Below, one piece after another: positions 46,050 through 53,955 of a stretch of DNA of 64,000 bases. The notes below the pieces were generated by a model. The model was given only the letters and a program-made list of their open reading frames with translations, searched no databases and had not been told where the DNA came from. The stretch covers positions 1-64,000 of the forward strand of contig JBBIUI010000001.1 in assembly GCA_037440385.1 (NCBI GenBank), read 5' to 3'. The number at the start of each line of letters is the position of its first letter. Position 1 is the first letter of the stretch. Made by a program: the position numbers and the translations under genes. This DNA is from CG2-30-68-42 sp037440385. Lineage in GTDB: Bacteria; Pseudomonadota; Gammaproteobacteria; Burkholderiales; Rhodocyclaceae.

Positions 46050-46357
46050 AGGCGGAGCCGTTCGACTACCTGCCCTTGCACGAGGTGCCGGTCGATGATC
46101 TCGTCGATGTCCTGCGCATCGACGTAGGTATACCAGACGCCTTCCGGATACACGACCATCACCGGCCCGTCGTCGCAGCGATTCATGCAGCCGGCCGAGT
46201 TGATGCGCACCTTGCCCGGCCCGTCGAGCCCGAGCGCCTTGATGCGGTCCTTCGCATGGCCGCGCAGCTCGCTCGCCCCATGAGCGTTGCAGCAGGTCTC
46301 GCCCGGCGCGCGCTGGTTGCAGCAGAAGAACACGTGGTACTGGTAATGGTGGCTCAC
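46046..46357 (-). CDS. Thioredoxin-like [2Fe-2S] ferredoxin
   Basis: A 103-residue protein of the shethna-type/thioredoxin-like 2Fe-2S family. The four ligand Cys lie in CNQRAPGETC (C-x8-C) and CMNRC (C-x3-C). The C-terminal helix IDEIIDRHLVQGQVVERL matches the family, annotated as (2Fe-2S) ferredoxin domain-containing. GTG start at 46357; TATAAT 19 bp upstream. Electron-transfer partner unknown. Confidence 0.9.
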   Translation of the reverse strand: MSHHYQYHVFFCCNQRAPGETCCNAHGASELRGHAKDRIKALGLDGPGKVRINSAGCMNRCDDGPVMVVYPEGVWYTYVDAQDIDEIIDRHLVQGQVVERLRL

Positions 46358-46375
46358 GGCGGTCTCCTCGCGCCG

Positions 46376-46381
46376 ATTATA
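46376..46381 (-). promoter_or_regulatory. Probable -10 (TATAAT) for the ferredoxin operon
   Basis: Minus-strand GCCGCACCGTATAATCGGCG, sharing GCACCGTATAATC with the uppP promoter region. The start codon is 19 bp downstream. The intergenic space to divergent thiS is only 53 bp. Confidence 0.4.
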
Positions 46382-46398
46382 CGGTGCGGCAGCGCTGG

Positions 46399-46404
46399 TA
46401 GAAT
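46399..46404 (+). promoter_or_regulatory. Possible -10 (TAGAAT) for thiS-thiG
   Basis: GCTGGTAGAATCGCGCC ends 1 bp before the thiS ATG. A TTATAC at 46377-46382 sits 16 bp upstream as a poor -35, overlapping the divergent ferredoxin -10. If used, the thiS transcript would be nearly leaderless. Confidence 0.3.
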
Positions 46405-46410
46405 CGCGCC

Positions 46411-46620
46411 ATGGGAGCGATCGAGCTGACGGTCAATGGCGAGCGCCGCGCGCTCGATGCGCCGACGTGCGTGGCGGAACTGTTGCGCCGCGAGGGCCTC
46501 GCCGGCAAGCGGGTCGCGGTCGAGCGCAACGGCGAGATCGTGCCGCGCACCCGCCACGGCGAAACCATGCTCGTGCCGGGCGACCGTATCGAAATCGTGG
46601 TCGCGGTCGGAGGAGGCTGA
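46411..46620 (+). CDS. thiS: Sulfur carrier protein ThiS
   Basis: A 69-residue ubiquitin-fold protein ending in Gly-Gly, the C-terminus that is thiocarboxylated to deliver sulfur for the thiazole ring. It begins MGAIELTVNGERRAL and has the LVPGDRIEIVVAVGGG tail of ThiS. It ends 4 bp before thiG. Confidence 0.95.
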   Translation: MGAIELTVNGERRALDAPTCVAELLRREGLAGKRVAVERNGEIVPRTRHGETMLVPGDRIEIVVAVGGG

Positions 46621-46624
46621 TCGA

Positions 46625-47413
46625 ATGGCGGATGCCCCGTTGCTGCTCGCCGGCGAGCCCTACCGCTCGCGCCTGCTGGTGGGTACCGGAAAATACAGGG
46701 ATTTCGAGCAGACCGCCGCGGCGCTCGATGCGAGCGGTGCGCAGATCGTCACCGTGGCGATCCGGCGCACGAACATCGGGCAGGAGCCGGGCCAGCCAAG
46801 CCTGCTCGACGCGCTTCCCGCCGGCCGCTATACGCTGCTGCCCAACACCGCGGGCTGCTACACGGCCGAGGATGCGGTGCGCACGCTTCGCCTCGCGCGC
46901 GAACTGCTCGACGGCCACGACCTGGTCAAGCTGGAAGTGCTCGGCGATCAGGCGACGCTGTACCCCAACATGCCCGAGACGCTGCGTGCCGCGGAAACGC
47001 TGGTCGGCGAAGGCTTCAAGGTCATGGCCTATTGCAGCGACGATCCGATCCAGGCGCGCCGGCTCGAGCAGATCGGCTGCGTCGCCGTGATGCCGCTGGC
47101 CTCGCTGATCGGCTCCGGCATGGGCATCCTGAACCCGTGGAATCTGCGGCTGATCATCGAGGCCGCGCGGGTGCCGGTGATCGTCGACGCAGGCGTGGGC
47201 ACCGCGTCCGACGCGGCGATCGCGATGGAACTGGGCTGCGACGCGGTGCTGATGAATACCGCGATCGCACTCGCGCGCGATCCCGTGCGGATGGCCGGCG
47301 CGATGCGCAAGGCGGTCGAGGCGGGGCGCGAGGCGTATCTCGCCGGGCGCATCCCGAAGAAGTATTACGCGGCCTCGCCGAGTTCTCCTACGGGCGGGCT
47401 GATCGGCGGCTGA
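46625..47413 (+). CDS. thiG: Thiazole synthase
   Basis: Makes the thiamine thiazole phosphate from deoxyxylulose phosphate, dehydroglycine and ThiS-thiocarboxylate. The 262-residue TIM barrel has LLVGTGKYRDFEQT, LPNTAGCYTAEDAVRTLRLA, the Schiff-base Lys in LVKLEVLGD, and the phosphate-binding VDAGVGTASDAAIAMELG. The last 49 bp overlap the 3' end of the convergent GGDEF-EAL gene. No thiE follows. Confidence 0.97.
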   Translation: MADAPLLLAGEPYRSRLLVGTGKYRDFEQTAAALDASGAQIVTVAIRRTNIGQEPGQPSLLDALPAGRYTLLPNTAGCYTAEDAVRTLRLARELLDGHDLVKLEVLGDQATLYPNMPETLRAAETLVGEGFKVMAYCSDDPIQARRLEQIGCVAVMPLASLIGSGMGILNPWNLRLIIEAARVPVIVDAGVGTASDAAIAMELGCDAVLMNTAIALARDPVRMAGAMRKAVEAGREAYLAGRIPKKYYAASPSSPTGGLIGG

Positions 47414-49779
47414 AGCCTGAGCGGCGGCTGCGCGGCGTTGCGTTGCGCCGCTCGCAATGTCTGCTCCAGCGCATCGGCCGGCATCGGCCTGGCGAACAGG
47501 AAGCCCTGCATCGCGTCGCAGCCGGCATCGCGCAGGAAGTCGCGCTGTGCCTGGGTTTCGACTCCCTCGGCCACGACCGACAGTCCCATGCCGTGGCCGA
47601 GCTGGATGATGGCGCGGGCGATCGCCACGTCGTCGGTGTCGGCGGGAAGGTCGGTCACGAACGACCGGTCGATCTTCAGGCAATTCACCGGAAAACGCTT
47701 GAGCGCGTGCAGCGAGGAGTAGCCGGTGCCGAAGTCGTCGATCGACAATCGCAGGCCCGTCGCGCGCAACTCCTCGAGCAGCCTGACCGCGCGTTCGACA
47801 TGCACCGCGACCATGCTTTCGGTGATCTCCAGTTCCAGATTGCCCGCCGGGAATCCGGTTTCATCGAGGATGCGCCGCACGCGCGCCGCCAGGCCCGCCT
47901 GCTGAAACTGGCGTACCGACAGGTTGACCGCGATGCACAGCTCAGGCAGCCCCCGGTCCAGCCAGTCGCGTCCCTGTCGGCAGGCGCTTGCCAGCGCCCA
48001 CTCGCCGACCTCGACGATGCGTCCGCTTTCCTCGAGCAGCGGAATGAATTTGTCCGGAGACACCATGCCGAGCACGCGGCTGTTCCAGCGAAGCAGCGCC
48101 TCGGCTCCGGTGATCAGTCCGGTGCGCAGATCGACCTTCGGCTGGTAGTGCAGCACGAACTCGTCGCGCTCCAGCGCCCGATGCAGGCTGGCGCCGACTT
48201 CGAGCCAGACCGCCGAGGCGCGATTCATCTCGGGATCGTAGTACCGGTACTGATCGCGGCCGGCCTGCTTGGCGCCATACATCGCCTGGTCGGCGTTCAT
48301 CATCAGCGTCTGCGCGCTTTCGCCGTCGCGCGGATACAGCGCGATGCCGATGCTGGCGGAGGGCACGACCTCGGAGTTGGCGATCGACACCGGGGCGGAT
48401 AATGCATCGAGCATCTTCTGCGCGACGCGGCCGGCATCCTCCGGCTTGGCCAGATCGGTGAGCACGACGACGAACTCGTCGCCGCCCTGCCGACAGACGG
48501 TGTCGCCGTTGCGCAGGCAGGCCACCAGCCGGTTCGCGACTTCGACCAGCAGTTTGTCGCCTGCCTCGTGCCCCATCGAGTCGTTGACGTTCTTGAACCG
48601 GTCCAGATCGACGAAAGCGAGCGCAAGCAGGCGCTGGTTGCGGCCGGCCTTGGCGATGCTCTGCTCGATGCGATCGGCGAGCAGATGGCGGTTCGGCAGT
48701 CCGGTGAGCGCGTCGTGCGTGGCGAGCTGCTCGAGCTCGCGCTCGAAGCGCAGCCGTTCCGAGATGTCCTGCAGCACGCCCACCACCCGATTCGGGCCGT
48801 CGTCGCCGAACTCCACCTCGGCCACCATCTGCAGGTGACGGAGGGTCCCGTCCTCGGAGAAGACGCGGAAGGTCGTCCTGGCACTGTTGGCCTCGAAGTC
48901 TCGCAGCCGTGCGAACAGTTCGGCGAGCTGCTCCCGGTCATCGCGATGCGCGCAATTGACCAGCACGTCGGGGCTGGGCTCGACGTCCCCGATGTCGAGC
49001 CCGAACAGCGCGTAGGTCTGTTCCGACCATTGCATCGCGTCGCTTCGAAGATCCCATTCCCAGCTGCCGAGCCCGGCGATCGCCTGGGCGCGCGCGAGGC
49101 TGGCCTCGCTGCGCCTCAATGCCGCCTCGGCCTCGTCGCGGCTCGCGATGCCGCGAAGCGCAGAAATGGCGTACGACACGTCATCGGCGAGATCGCTCAG
49201 CAGCGCGCATTCCTCCCAGCCGAAGGCGTCGGCGGCGCCCGAATACAGTGCGATGGCGCCCTCGACGTTGCCGCCGACGATCAGCGGAAAGCCGGCCACC
49301 GACTGGAATCCGCGGGCGAGCGCGGCCTCGCGCCACGGCGCGAACTTCGGATCCCGGCCGGCGTTGCGCACGACCGCCGGACGCGCACTGCGGATTGCCG
49401 TGCCGACGGGGCCGTGCCCGGTCGGCTGCTCGTCCCAGGTTACGATGACCCGGTCGAGATAACCGGCGTCGTGACCGGCCTGCGCGAGCGGAATCACGCG
49501 CCGATCGGGGCCGTTGTCTGCGCGCCCGATCCAGGCGAAGCGGAACCCGCCGACCTCGATCACGATTTCGCACACCTTTGTGAGCAGATCGGCTTCGCAG
49601 CTCGCCCGTCGCGCTGCGCGCGTGACCGCGGTCAGCAGACGCAGCGCGCGGTTGACGCGCTGGTTCGTGCGCTGCCCGGCGTCGACCCGCCCGGCGTTCG
49701 CGCGCCGTTCGCGGCGGGCAGGGCTGTCGGCTTCGAGTGCAGGATGGGTCATCGGATTCGTGTCCGGCCGTATGGCCAT
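47365..49779 (-). CDS. GAF-PAS-GGDEF-EAL cyclic-di-GMP signalling protein
   Basis: An 804-residue soluble sensor. It has a GAF domain (~45-208), a PAS domain (~225-345), a diguanylate cyclase (~350-512) with GGDEF at 432-436, and an EAL phosphodiesterase (~525-775). The inhibitory I-site RNGD (423-426) lies exactly five residues before GGDEF. EAL hallmarks are complete: EAL 560-562, NLS 619-621, EITES 651-655, DDFGTGYSS 681-689, KID 702-704 and EGVET 739-743. Both activities could be functional. There is no membrane segment. Start is ATG 49779 or 49752. It overlaps thiG by 49 bp at its end. Confidence 0.93.
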   Translation of the reverse strand: MAIRPDTNPMTHPALEADSPARRERRANAGRVDAGQRTNQRVNRALRLLTAVTRAARRASCEADLLTKVCEIVIEVGGFRFAWIGRADNGPDRRVIPLAQAGHDAGYLDRVIVTWDEQPTGHGPVGTAIRSARPAVVRNAGRDPKFAPWREAALARGFQSVAGFPLIVGGNVEGAIALYSGAADAFGWEECALLSDLADDVSYAISALRGIASRDEAEAALRRSEASLARAQAIAGLGSWEWDLRSDAMQWSEQTYALFGLDIGDVEPSPDVLVNCAHRDDREQLAELFARLRDFEANSARTTFRVFSEDGTLRHLQMVAEVEFGDDGPNRVVGVLQDISERLRFERELEQLATHDALTGLPNRHLLADRIEQSIAKAGRNQRLLALAFVDLDRFKNVNDSMGHEAGDKLLVEVANRLVACLRNGDTVCRQGGDEFVVVLTDLAKPEDAGRVAQKMLDALSAPVSIANSEVVPSASIGIALYPRDGESAQTLMMNADQAMYGAKQAGRDQYRYYDPEMNRASAVWLEVGASLHRALERDEFVLHYQPKVDLRTGLITGAEALLRWNSRVLGMVSPDKFIPLLEESGRIVEVGEWALASACRQGRDWLDRGLPELCIAVNLSVRQFQQAGLAARVRRILDETGFPAGNLELEITESMVAVHVERAVRLLEELRATGLRLSIDDFGTGYSSLHALKRFPVNCLKIDRSFVTDLPADTDDVAIARAIIQLGHGMGLSVVAEGVETQAQRDFLRDAGCDAMQGFLFARPMPADALEQTLRAAQRNAAQPPLRLQPPISPPVGELGEAA

Positions 49780-49786
49780 TTACGGC

Positions 49787-49792
49787 TAGAAT
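49787..49792 (+). promoter_or_regulatory. Possible -10 (TAGAAT) for trmB
   Basis: TTTACGGCTAGAATCCCGCAG on the plus strand, 33 bp before the trmB ATG (9 bp before a TTG alternative). No clear -35. Confidence 0.33.
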
Positions 49793-49825
49793 CCCGCAGC
49801 CTTGAACCCGTGGCGTGCCCGTCCG

Positions 49826-50527
49826 ATGAACCGACGTCCCGTGCGCTCGTTCGTGTTGCGCCAGTCGCGCGTGTCCCCGGCGCAGGCACGATTCCGCGAC
49901 ATGCTGCTGCCGGTGTGGGGCATCGCCCACGCGCCGCAGCGGCTCGATCTCGCGGCAGTGTTCGGGCGCGAGGCGCCGCGCATCCTCGAGATCGGTTTCG
50001 GCATGGGCGAGAGCATCGCGGCCAGCGCCGCGGCGCACCGTGAGAACGACTATCTCGGCATCGAAGTGCATACCCCCGGCGTGGGAGCGCTGCTCAAGCG
50101 CATCGCCGAACTGGGCCTGACCAATGTGCGGGTGATCCAGCACGACGCCGTCGAGGTGCTTGCCGACATGATCGGCGAGGATCAACTCGATGCCATCCAC
50201 ATTTTCTTTCCGGACCCGTGGCCCAAGAAGCGGCACCACAAGCGCCGCCTGGTGCAAAGCGGGCTCGCGCGGCTGGCTGCCTCGCGGCTCAAGCCCGGTG
50301 GCGTGCTGCATCTGGCGACCGACTGGCAGGAGTATGCCGAGCAGATGCTCGCCGTGCTCGCCGCCGAGCCGCTGCTTCGCAATACCGCGCAGGATTACTG
50401 CGACCGGCCGGCCGACCGGCCGCTGACGAAATTCGAGAGCCGCGGGCTCAGGCTGGGCCACTGCGTACGGGATCTGATCTTCGTCAGGCGGATTGCGGCG
50501 GAACGAACAGCTCCAGCAGATCGTTGA
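49826..50527 (+). CDS. trmB: tRNA (guanine-N7-)-methyltransferase
   Basis: Methylates G46 in the tRNA variable loop. From ATG 49826 it has 233 residues. It has the SAM motif ILEIGFGMGESIAASA, YLGIEVHTPGVGALL and the family signature FFPDPWPKKRHHKRRL. A TTG at 49802 in frame would add eight residues. Its last 44 bp overlap the end of the convergent hemW. Confidence 0.95.
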   Translation: MNRRPVRSFVLRQSRVSPAQARFRDMLLPVWGIAHAPQRLDLAAVFGREAPRILEIGFGMGESIAASAAAHRENDYLGIEVHTPGVGALLKRIAELGLTNVRVIQHDAVEVLADMIGEDQLDAIHIFFPDPWPKKRHHKRRLVQSGLARLAASRLKPGGVLHLATDWQEYAEQMLAVLAAEPLLRNTAQDYCDRPADRPLTKFESRGLRLGHCVRDLIFVRRIAAERTAPADR

Positions 50528-51695
50528 GAAAGCGCAGGCCGAGTTCGCTCGCAGCGATGCGACCGGGCGCATCGTGGAGCAGGCCGCGTGCGCGTGCGCG
50601 GGCGAGCGCCGGTTCGATTGCCGTCAGCGGCAAACCAGTGCGCTCGGAAAACAGCGAGACGTCGACGCCGCCGACCAGGCGCAACGCGTTCATCATGAAT
50701 TCGAGCGGCAGCTCGGCTGCCGGAATCGGGTGCGAAGCGTGCACGAAGCCCGTACCTGCGGCGCGTTCCAGGTAACGGCGCGGGTGTGCTTCGCGAACCT
50801 CGCGCACGATGCCGGCGCGCGAGGACAGCTTGCCATGCGCGCCGGCGCCGATTCCCAGGTAGTCGCCGAAGTGCCAGTAGTTGAGGTTGTGCGCGCAACG
50901 CCGGCCCTCGCGTGCGAACGCCGACACTTCGTAGCGCACGAGGCCCGCCGCCGCGAACGTGGCCTCGGCAGCCGCCTGCATTTGCGCGGCGACGTCCTCG
51001 CCCGGCAGCGCGGGCGGGCTCGCGGCGAAAGCCGTGTTGGGTTCGATCGTGAGCTGGTAGGCCGATACGTGAGGCACCGCGCATGCCGCGGCCCGTTCGA
51101 AATCGCGGCATGCCGAGGCGAGCGACTGCCCGGGCAGCGCGTACATCAGATCGATGTTGACGTCGTCGAAATGCCTCAGCGCCGCATCGATCGCCTCGCG
51201 TGCCTCGCGCTCGCCATGGATGCGCCCGAGCGCGGCGAGGCTGGCCGCGTCGAAGCTCTGCACGCCGAGCGAGATGCGATTGACCCCGGCGCGGCGATAG
51301 GCGGCGAAGCGCTGCGCACACACCGTGCCGGGGTTCGCTTCCAGCGTGACTTCGGCCTGCGGTGCGAGCGCGAACACCGCGCGCAGGGCCGAGAGCAGGC
51401 GATCGACGCCCGCAGGCGAGAGCAGGCTGGGCGTGCCGCCGCCGAGGAACACGCTGCGCACGCGGCGTCCCCACACCTGCACGGCGGCGTGTTCGGCGTC
51501 CTCGATCAGCGCGTCGAGGTAGGCCGTCTCGGGAATGTCCCCGCGCAGCTCGTGCGAATTGAAGTCGCAGTACGGGCACTTGCGCACGCACCACGGGAAA
51601 TGGACATACAGGGACAGCGGTGGCGCTACGGCGGGGCCTGCTGCCGCAGGCGCGGACCGCTCCGGCCGGATCGGGATCGTGCGGCGATCAGACAA
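50484..51695 (-). CDS. hemW: Radical SAM heme chaperone HemW
   Basis: Binds heme and is thought to insert it into respiratory enzymes; formerly annotated as oxygen-independent coproporphyrinogen oxidase. The 403-residue protein has the radical-SAM motif CVRKCPYC (Cys 36, 40, 43) followed by DFNSH. It continues with FLGGGTPSLL, LGVQSFD and the HemN C-terminal domain. It has the CxxxCxxC-DF form of HemW, not the extra Cys of true HemN. The first 8 bp overlap the rdgB 3' end, and the 3' end overlaps trmB by 44 bp. Confidence 0.93.
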   Translation of the reverse strand: MSDRRTIPIRPERSAPAAAGPAVAPPLSLYVHFPWCVRKCPYCDFNSHELRGDIPETAYLDALIEDAEHAAVQVWGRRVRSVFLGGGTPSLLSPAGVDRLLSALRAVFALAPQAEVTLEANPGTVCAQRFAAYRRAGVNRISLGVQSFDAASLAALGRIHGEREAREAIDAALRHFDDVNIDLMYALPGQSLASACRDFERAAACAVPHVSAYQLTIEPNTAFAASPPALPGEDVAAQMQAAAEATFAAAGLVRYEVSAFAREGRRCAHNLNYWHFGDYLGIGAGAHGKLSSRAGIVREVREAHPRRYLERAAGTGFVHASHPIPAAELPLEFMMNALRLVGGVDVSLFSERTGLPLTAIEPALARARARGLLHDAPGRIAASELGLRFLNDLLELFVPPQSA

Positions 51696-52287
51696 TCCGG
51701 CGCGCCCGCTCGACCAGGCGCTCGACCGCGCGCGCGCGGTGGGAAAGTTCGTTCTTGCGCTCGGGCGGAAGCTGCGCGGCGGTGCATCCGAGCTCGGGCA
51801 GCCAGAACAGCGGGTCGTAACCGAAGCCGCCGGCCCCGCGCGCGGCGCGCAGGATCTCGCCGTGCCACTCGCCCTCGGCGATCACCGGCTGCGGATCGTG
51901 CGGCGTGCGCACCAGCACCAGCACGCAGTAGTAATGCGCCCGCCGGTCCTCGTGCGGCGCGAGCAATTCGAGCAGCCGGCGGTTGTTGTCGGCATCGCTG
52001 GCCGCATCGCCCGCGAGCCGTGCAGAGCGCACGCCGGGTGCACCGTCGAGCGCCTCGACGCACAACCCCGAATCGTCGGCGAGCGCCGCAAGGCCGCTGC
52101 CCTCGGCCGCATGCCTGGCCTTGGCGAGCGCATTCTCCACGAAGGTGATGTGGGGTTCGTCCGCCTCACCCACGCCGAACGCCGACTGGGCGGTGAGCTG
52201 GATGCGAAGCGGCGCGAGCAGCGCGGACAGTTCGCGCAGCTTGCCCGGATTGTTGCTGGCGAGGACGACGCGGGTCAGTCGGGTCAT
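51688..52287 (-). CDS. rdgB: dITP/XTP pyrophosphatase (RdgB/HAM1 family)
   Basis: Removes deaminated purine nucleoside triphosphates from the pool. From ATG 52287 it has 199 residues. It shows VVLASNNPGKLRELSALL, FVENALAKARHAA, LADDSGLCVEALDGAPGVRSAR and GGFGYDPLFW. The chain lies 20 bp after rph, the usual rph-rdgB-hemW order. Confidence 0.96.
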   Translation of the reverse strand: MTRLTRVVLASNNPGKLRELSALLAPLRIQLTAQSAFGVGEADEPHITFVENALAKARHAAEGSGLAALADDSGLCVEALDGAPGVRSARLAGDAASDADNNRRLLELLAPHEDRRAHYYCVLVLVRTPHDPQPVIAEGEWHGEILRAARGAGGFGYDPLFWLPELGCTAAQLPPERKNELSHRARAVERLVERARRIV

Positions 52288-52307
52288 GGGCCGCAAGCAG
52301 CGGGCGC

Positions 52308-53027
52308 TCACGCGATTCCGAGCGCAACCTTCTGGGCCGCGAGGATGCTGCCGATGCCGCGCTGGGCCAGATCGACCAGCGCATCGAGCTCGCCGCGCGA
52401 GAACGGCTTGCCTTCCGCGGTGCCCTGGATCTCGACGAGCCCGCCCCGGCCGGTCATCACGACGTTCATGTCGGTCTCGCAGGCCGAATCCTCGGCATAA
52501 TCCAGGTCGAGCACCGGCACGCCCTCGTGGATGCCCACCGACACGGCTGCGACGAGGTCGGCGAGCGGGCTCTCGGCCAGCTTGCCGAGCGCGAGCAGCC
52601 GGTGGATCGCGTCGTGCAGCGCTACGCACGCGCCGGTGATCGACGCGCAGCGCGTGCCTCCGTCAGCCTGCAGCACGTCGCAGTCGATGAGGATCTGGCG
52701 CTCGCCGAGTTTTTCGAGATCGGTGATCGCGCGCAGGCTGCGGCCGATCAGCCGCTGGATTTCCTGGGTACGCCCGGTCTGCCGGCCGCGCGCGGCCTCG
52801 CGCGCGGTTCGCGTGTGGGTCGAGCGCGGCAGCATGCCGTACTCGGCGGTGACCCAGCCCTGCCCCTTGCCTCGCAGGAAACCGGGCACCGATTCCTCGA
52901 CGCTCGCCGTGCACAGCACCCGCGTGTCTCCGAATTCCACCAGCACGGAGCCTTCGGCGTGGCGCGTGTAGTTGCGGGTGATGCGCAGCGCGCGCAGCTC
53001 GTCGGTTCTTCTTCCGCTCGGTCGCAT
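52308..53027 (-). CDS. rph: Ribonuclease PH
   Basis: Phosphorolytic 3' exonuclease that trims tRNA precursors. The 239-residue protein has VLCTASVEESVPGFLRGKGQGW, EYGMLPRSTHTR, GRTQEIQRLIGRSLRA, CDVLQADGGTR and DLDYAEDS. Full length, unlike the truncated E. coli K-12 allele. ATG lies 1 bp after the PP2C stop, so it is part of the kinase-phosphatase operon. Confidence 0.97.
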   Translation of the reverse strand: MRPSGRRTDELRALRITRNYTRHAEGSVLVEFGDTRVLCTASVEESVPGFLRGKGQGWVTAEYGMLPRSTHTRTAREAARGRQTGRTQEIQRLIGRSLRAITDLEKLGERQILIDCDVLQADGGTRCASITGACVALHDAIHRLLALGKLAESPLADLVAAVSVGIHEGVPVLDLDYAEDSACETDMNVVMTGRGGLVEIQGTAEGKPFSRGELDALVDLAQRGIGSILAAQKVALGIA

Positions 53028-53028
53028 G

Positions 53029-53955
53029 CTATCTGGAATACTTCTGGATCGCTCCCTGGATCTCGGCGACGACCCGTTCGATCTCCTCGTCCGTGAGTTC
53101 CGTCGGCGGGGGCTCTCCGGCGCCGGAGCGCGAACCGACGAAGCCGTTCATCCGCGTGGTGAACTCGTCTGCCTGCATCGCCTGCGTCGAGATCGTGCTG
53201 CCCGAGGTGCTCGGACCGCCCTCCTCCCAGGTGACGGCGATCACGCTCAGGTTGTCGCTGTGCTTGCCGGCGAGCCGCTCGGCCTCCGCCATCAGCGGCG
53301 GCACGGCCTTCATGATGTCGGCTCCGGAGAGCCGGCTCGCCAGCGTGGCACCGCTGACCGGCGTCCAGAAGCCGTCCGTACACAACACGATGACATCGCC
53401 CGCGCGCATCTTCGTCTGCGGCGAAAAGTCGATCTGCGGCAGGTGAATGCCGCCCAGGCAGCTATAGATGCGATTGCGGGCGGGGTGCGACACCGCTTCC
53501 GCTTCGCCGATCAGGCCCTGCTCGACCATCAGTTGCACGCGCGAATGGTCCCGGGTCTGACTTGCGATTGCGCCATCGCGAATCAGATACAGGCGCGAAT
53601 CTCCGGTATGCGCCCAGTACGCCTTGCCGTCCTGGATCAGGCAGGCCACGCAGGTGGTGCGGGGCGTGTCGTCATTCAGGTGATCGGTGGCGAAGTCGAG
53701 GATCGCATGATGGGCATTGACCAGCGCCTTCGACAGGAACATGAACGGATCGGCGAGCGTCGGGGCCGCCTCGCGCTGGAAGCTGTCGGTGACATATTTG
53801 ACGGCGATCTCGGCGGCGATCTCGCCGTGCAGGTGTCCGCCCATGCCGTCTGCGACCACCAGCAGCAGCGCGTCGCGCGAGTAGCAATAGGCGACGCGAT
53901 CCTGGTTGGATTTGCGCCCGCCGCGCCGGCTCTCGTGATAGATCGTGAACTTCAT
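53029..53955 (-). CDS. PP2C-family protein serine/threonine phosphatase
   Basis: A 308-residue metal-dependent phosphatase. Metal ligands are visible in NQDR (Asp19), VADGMGGH (Asp36), CTDGFW and a late SDNLSVIAV Asp. The HTGDSRLYL block is also present, so the catalytic set is complete. After the domain comes a ~55-residue tail rich in Ser/Thr and acidic residues. ATG at 53955 overlaps the kinase stop (ATGA). It should reverse the partner kinase. Confidence 0.93.
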   Translation of the reverse strand: MKFTIYHESRRGGRKSNQDRVAYCYSRDALLLVVADGMGGHLHGEIAAEIAVKYVTDSFQREAAPTLADPFMFLSKALVNAHHAILDFATDHLNDDTPRTTCVACLIQDGKAYWAHTGDSRLYLIRDGAIASQTRDHSRVQLMVEQGLIGEAEAVSHPARNRIYSCLGGIHLPQIDFSPQTKMRAGDVIVLCTDGFWTPVSGATLASRLSGADIMKAVPPLMAEAERLAGKHSDNLSVIAVTWEEGGPSTSGSTISTQAMQADEFTTRMNGFVGSRSGAGEPPPTELTDEEIERVVAEIQGAIQKYSR

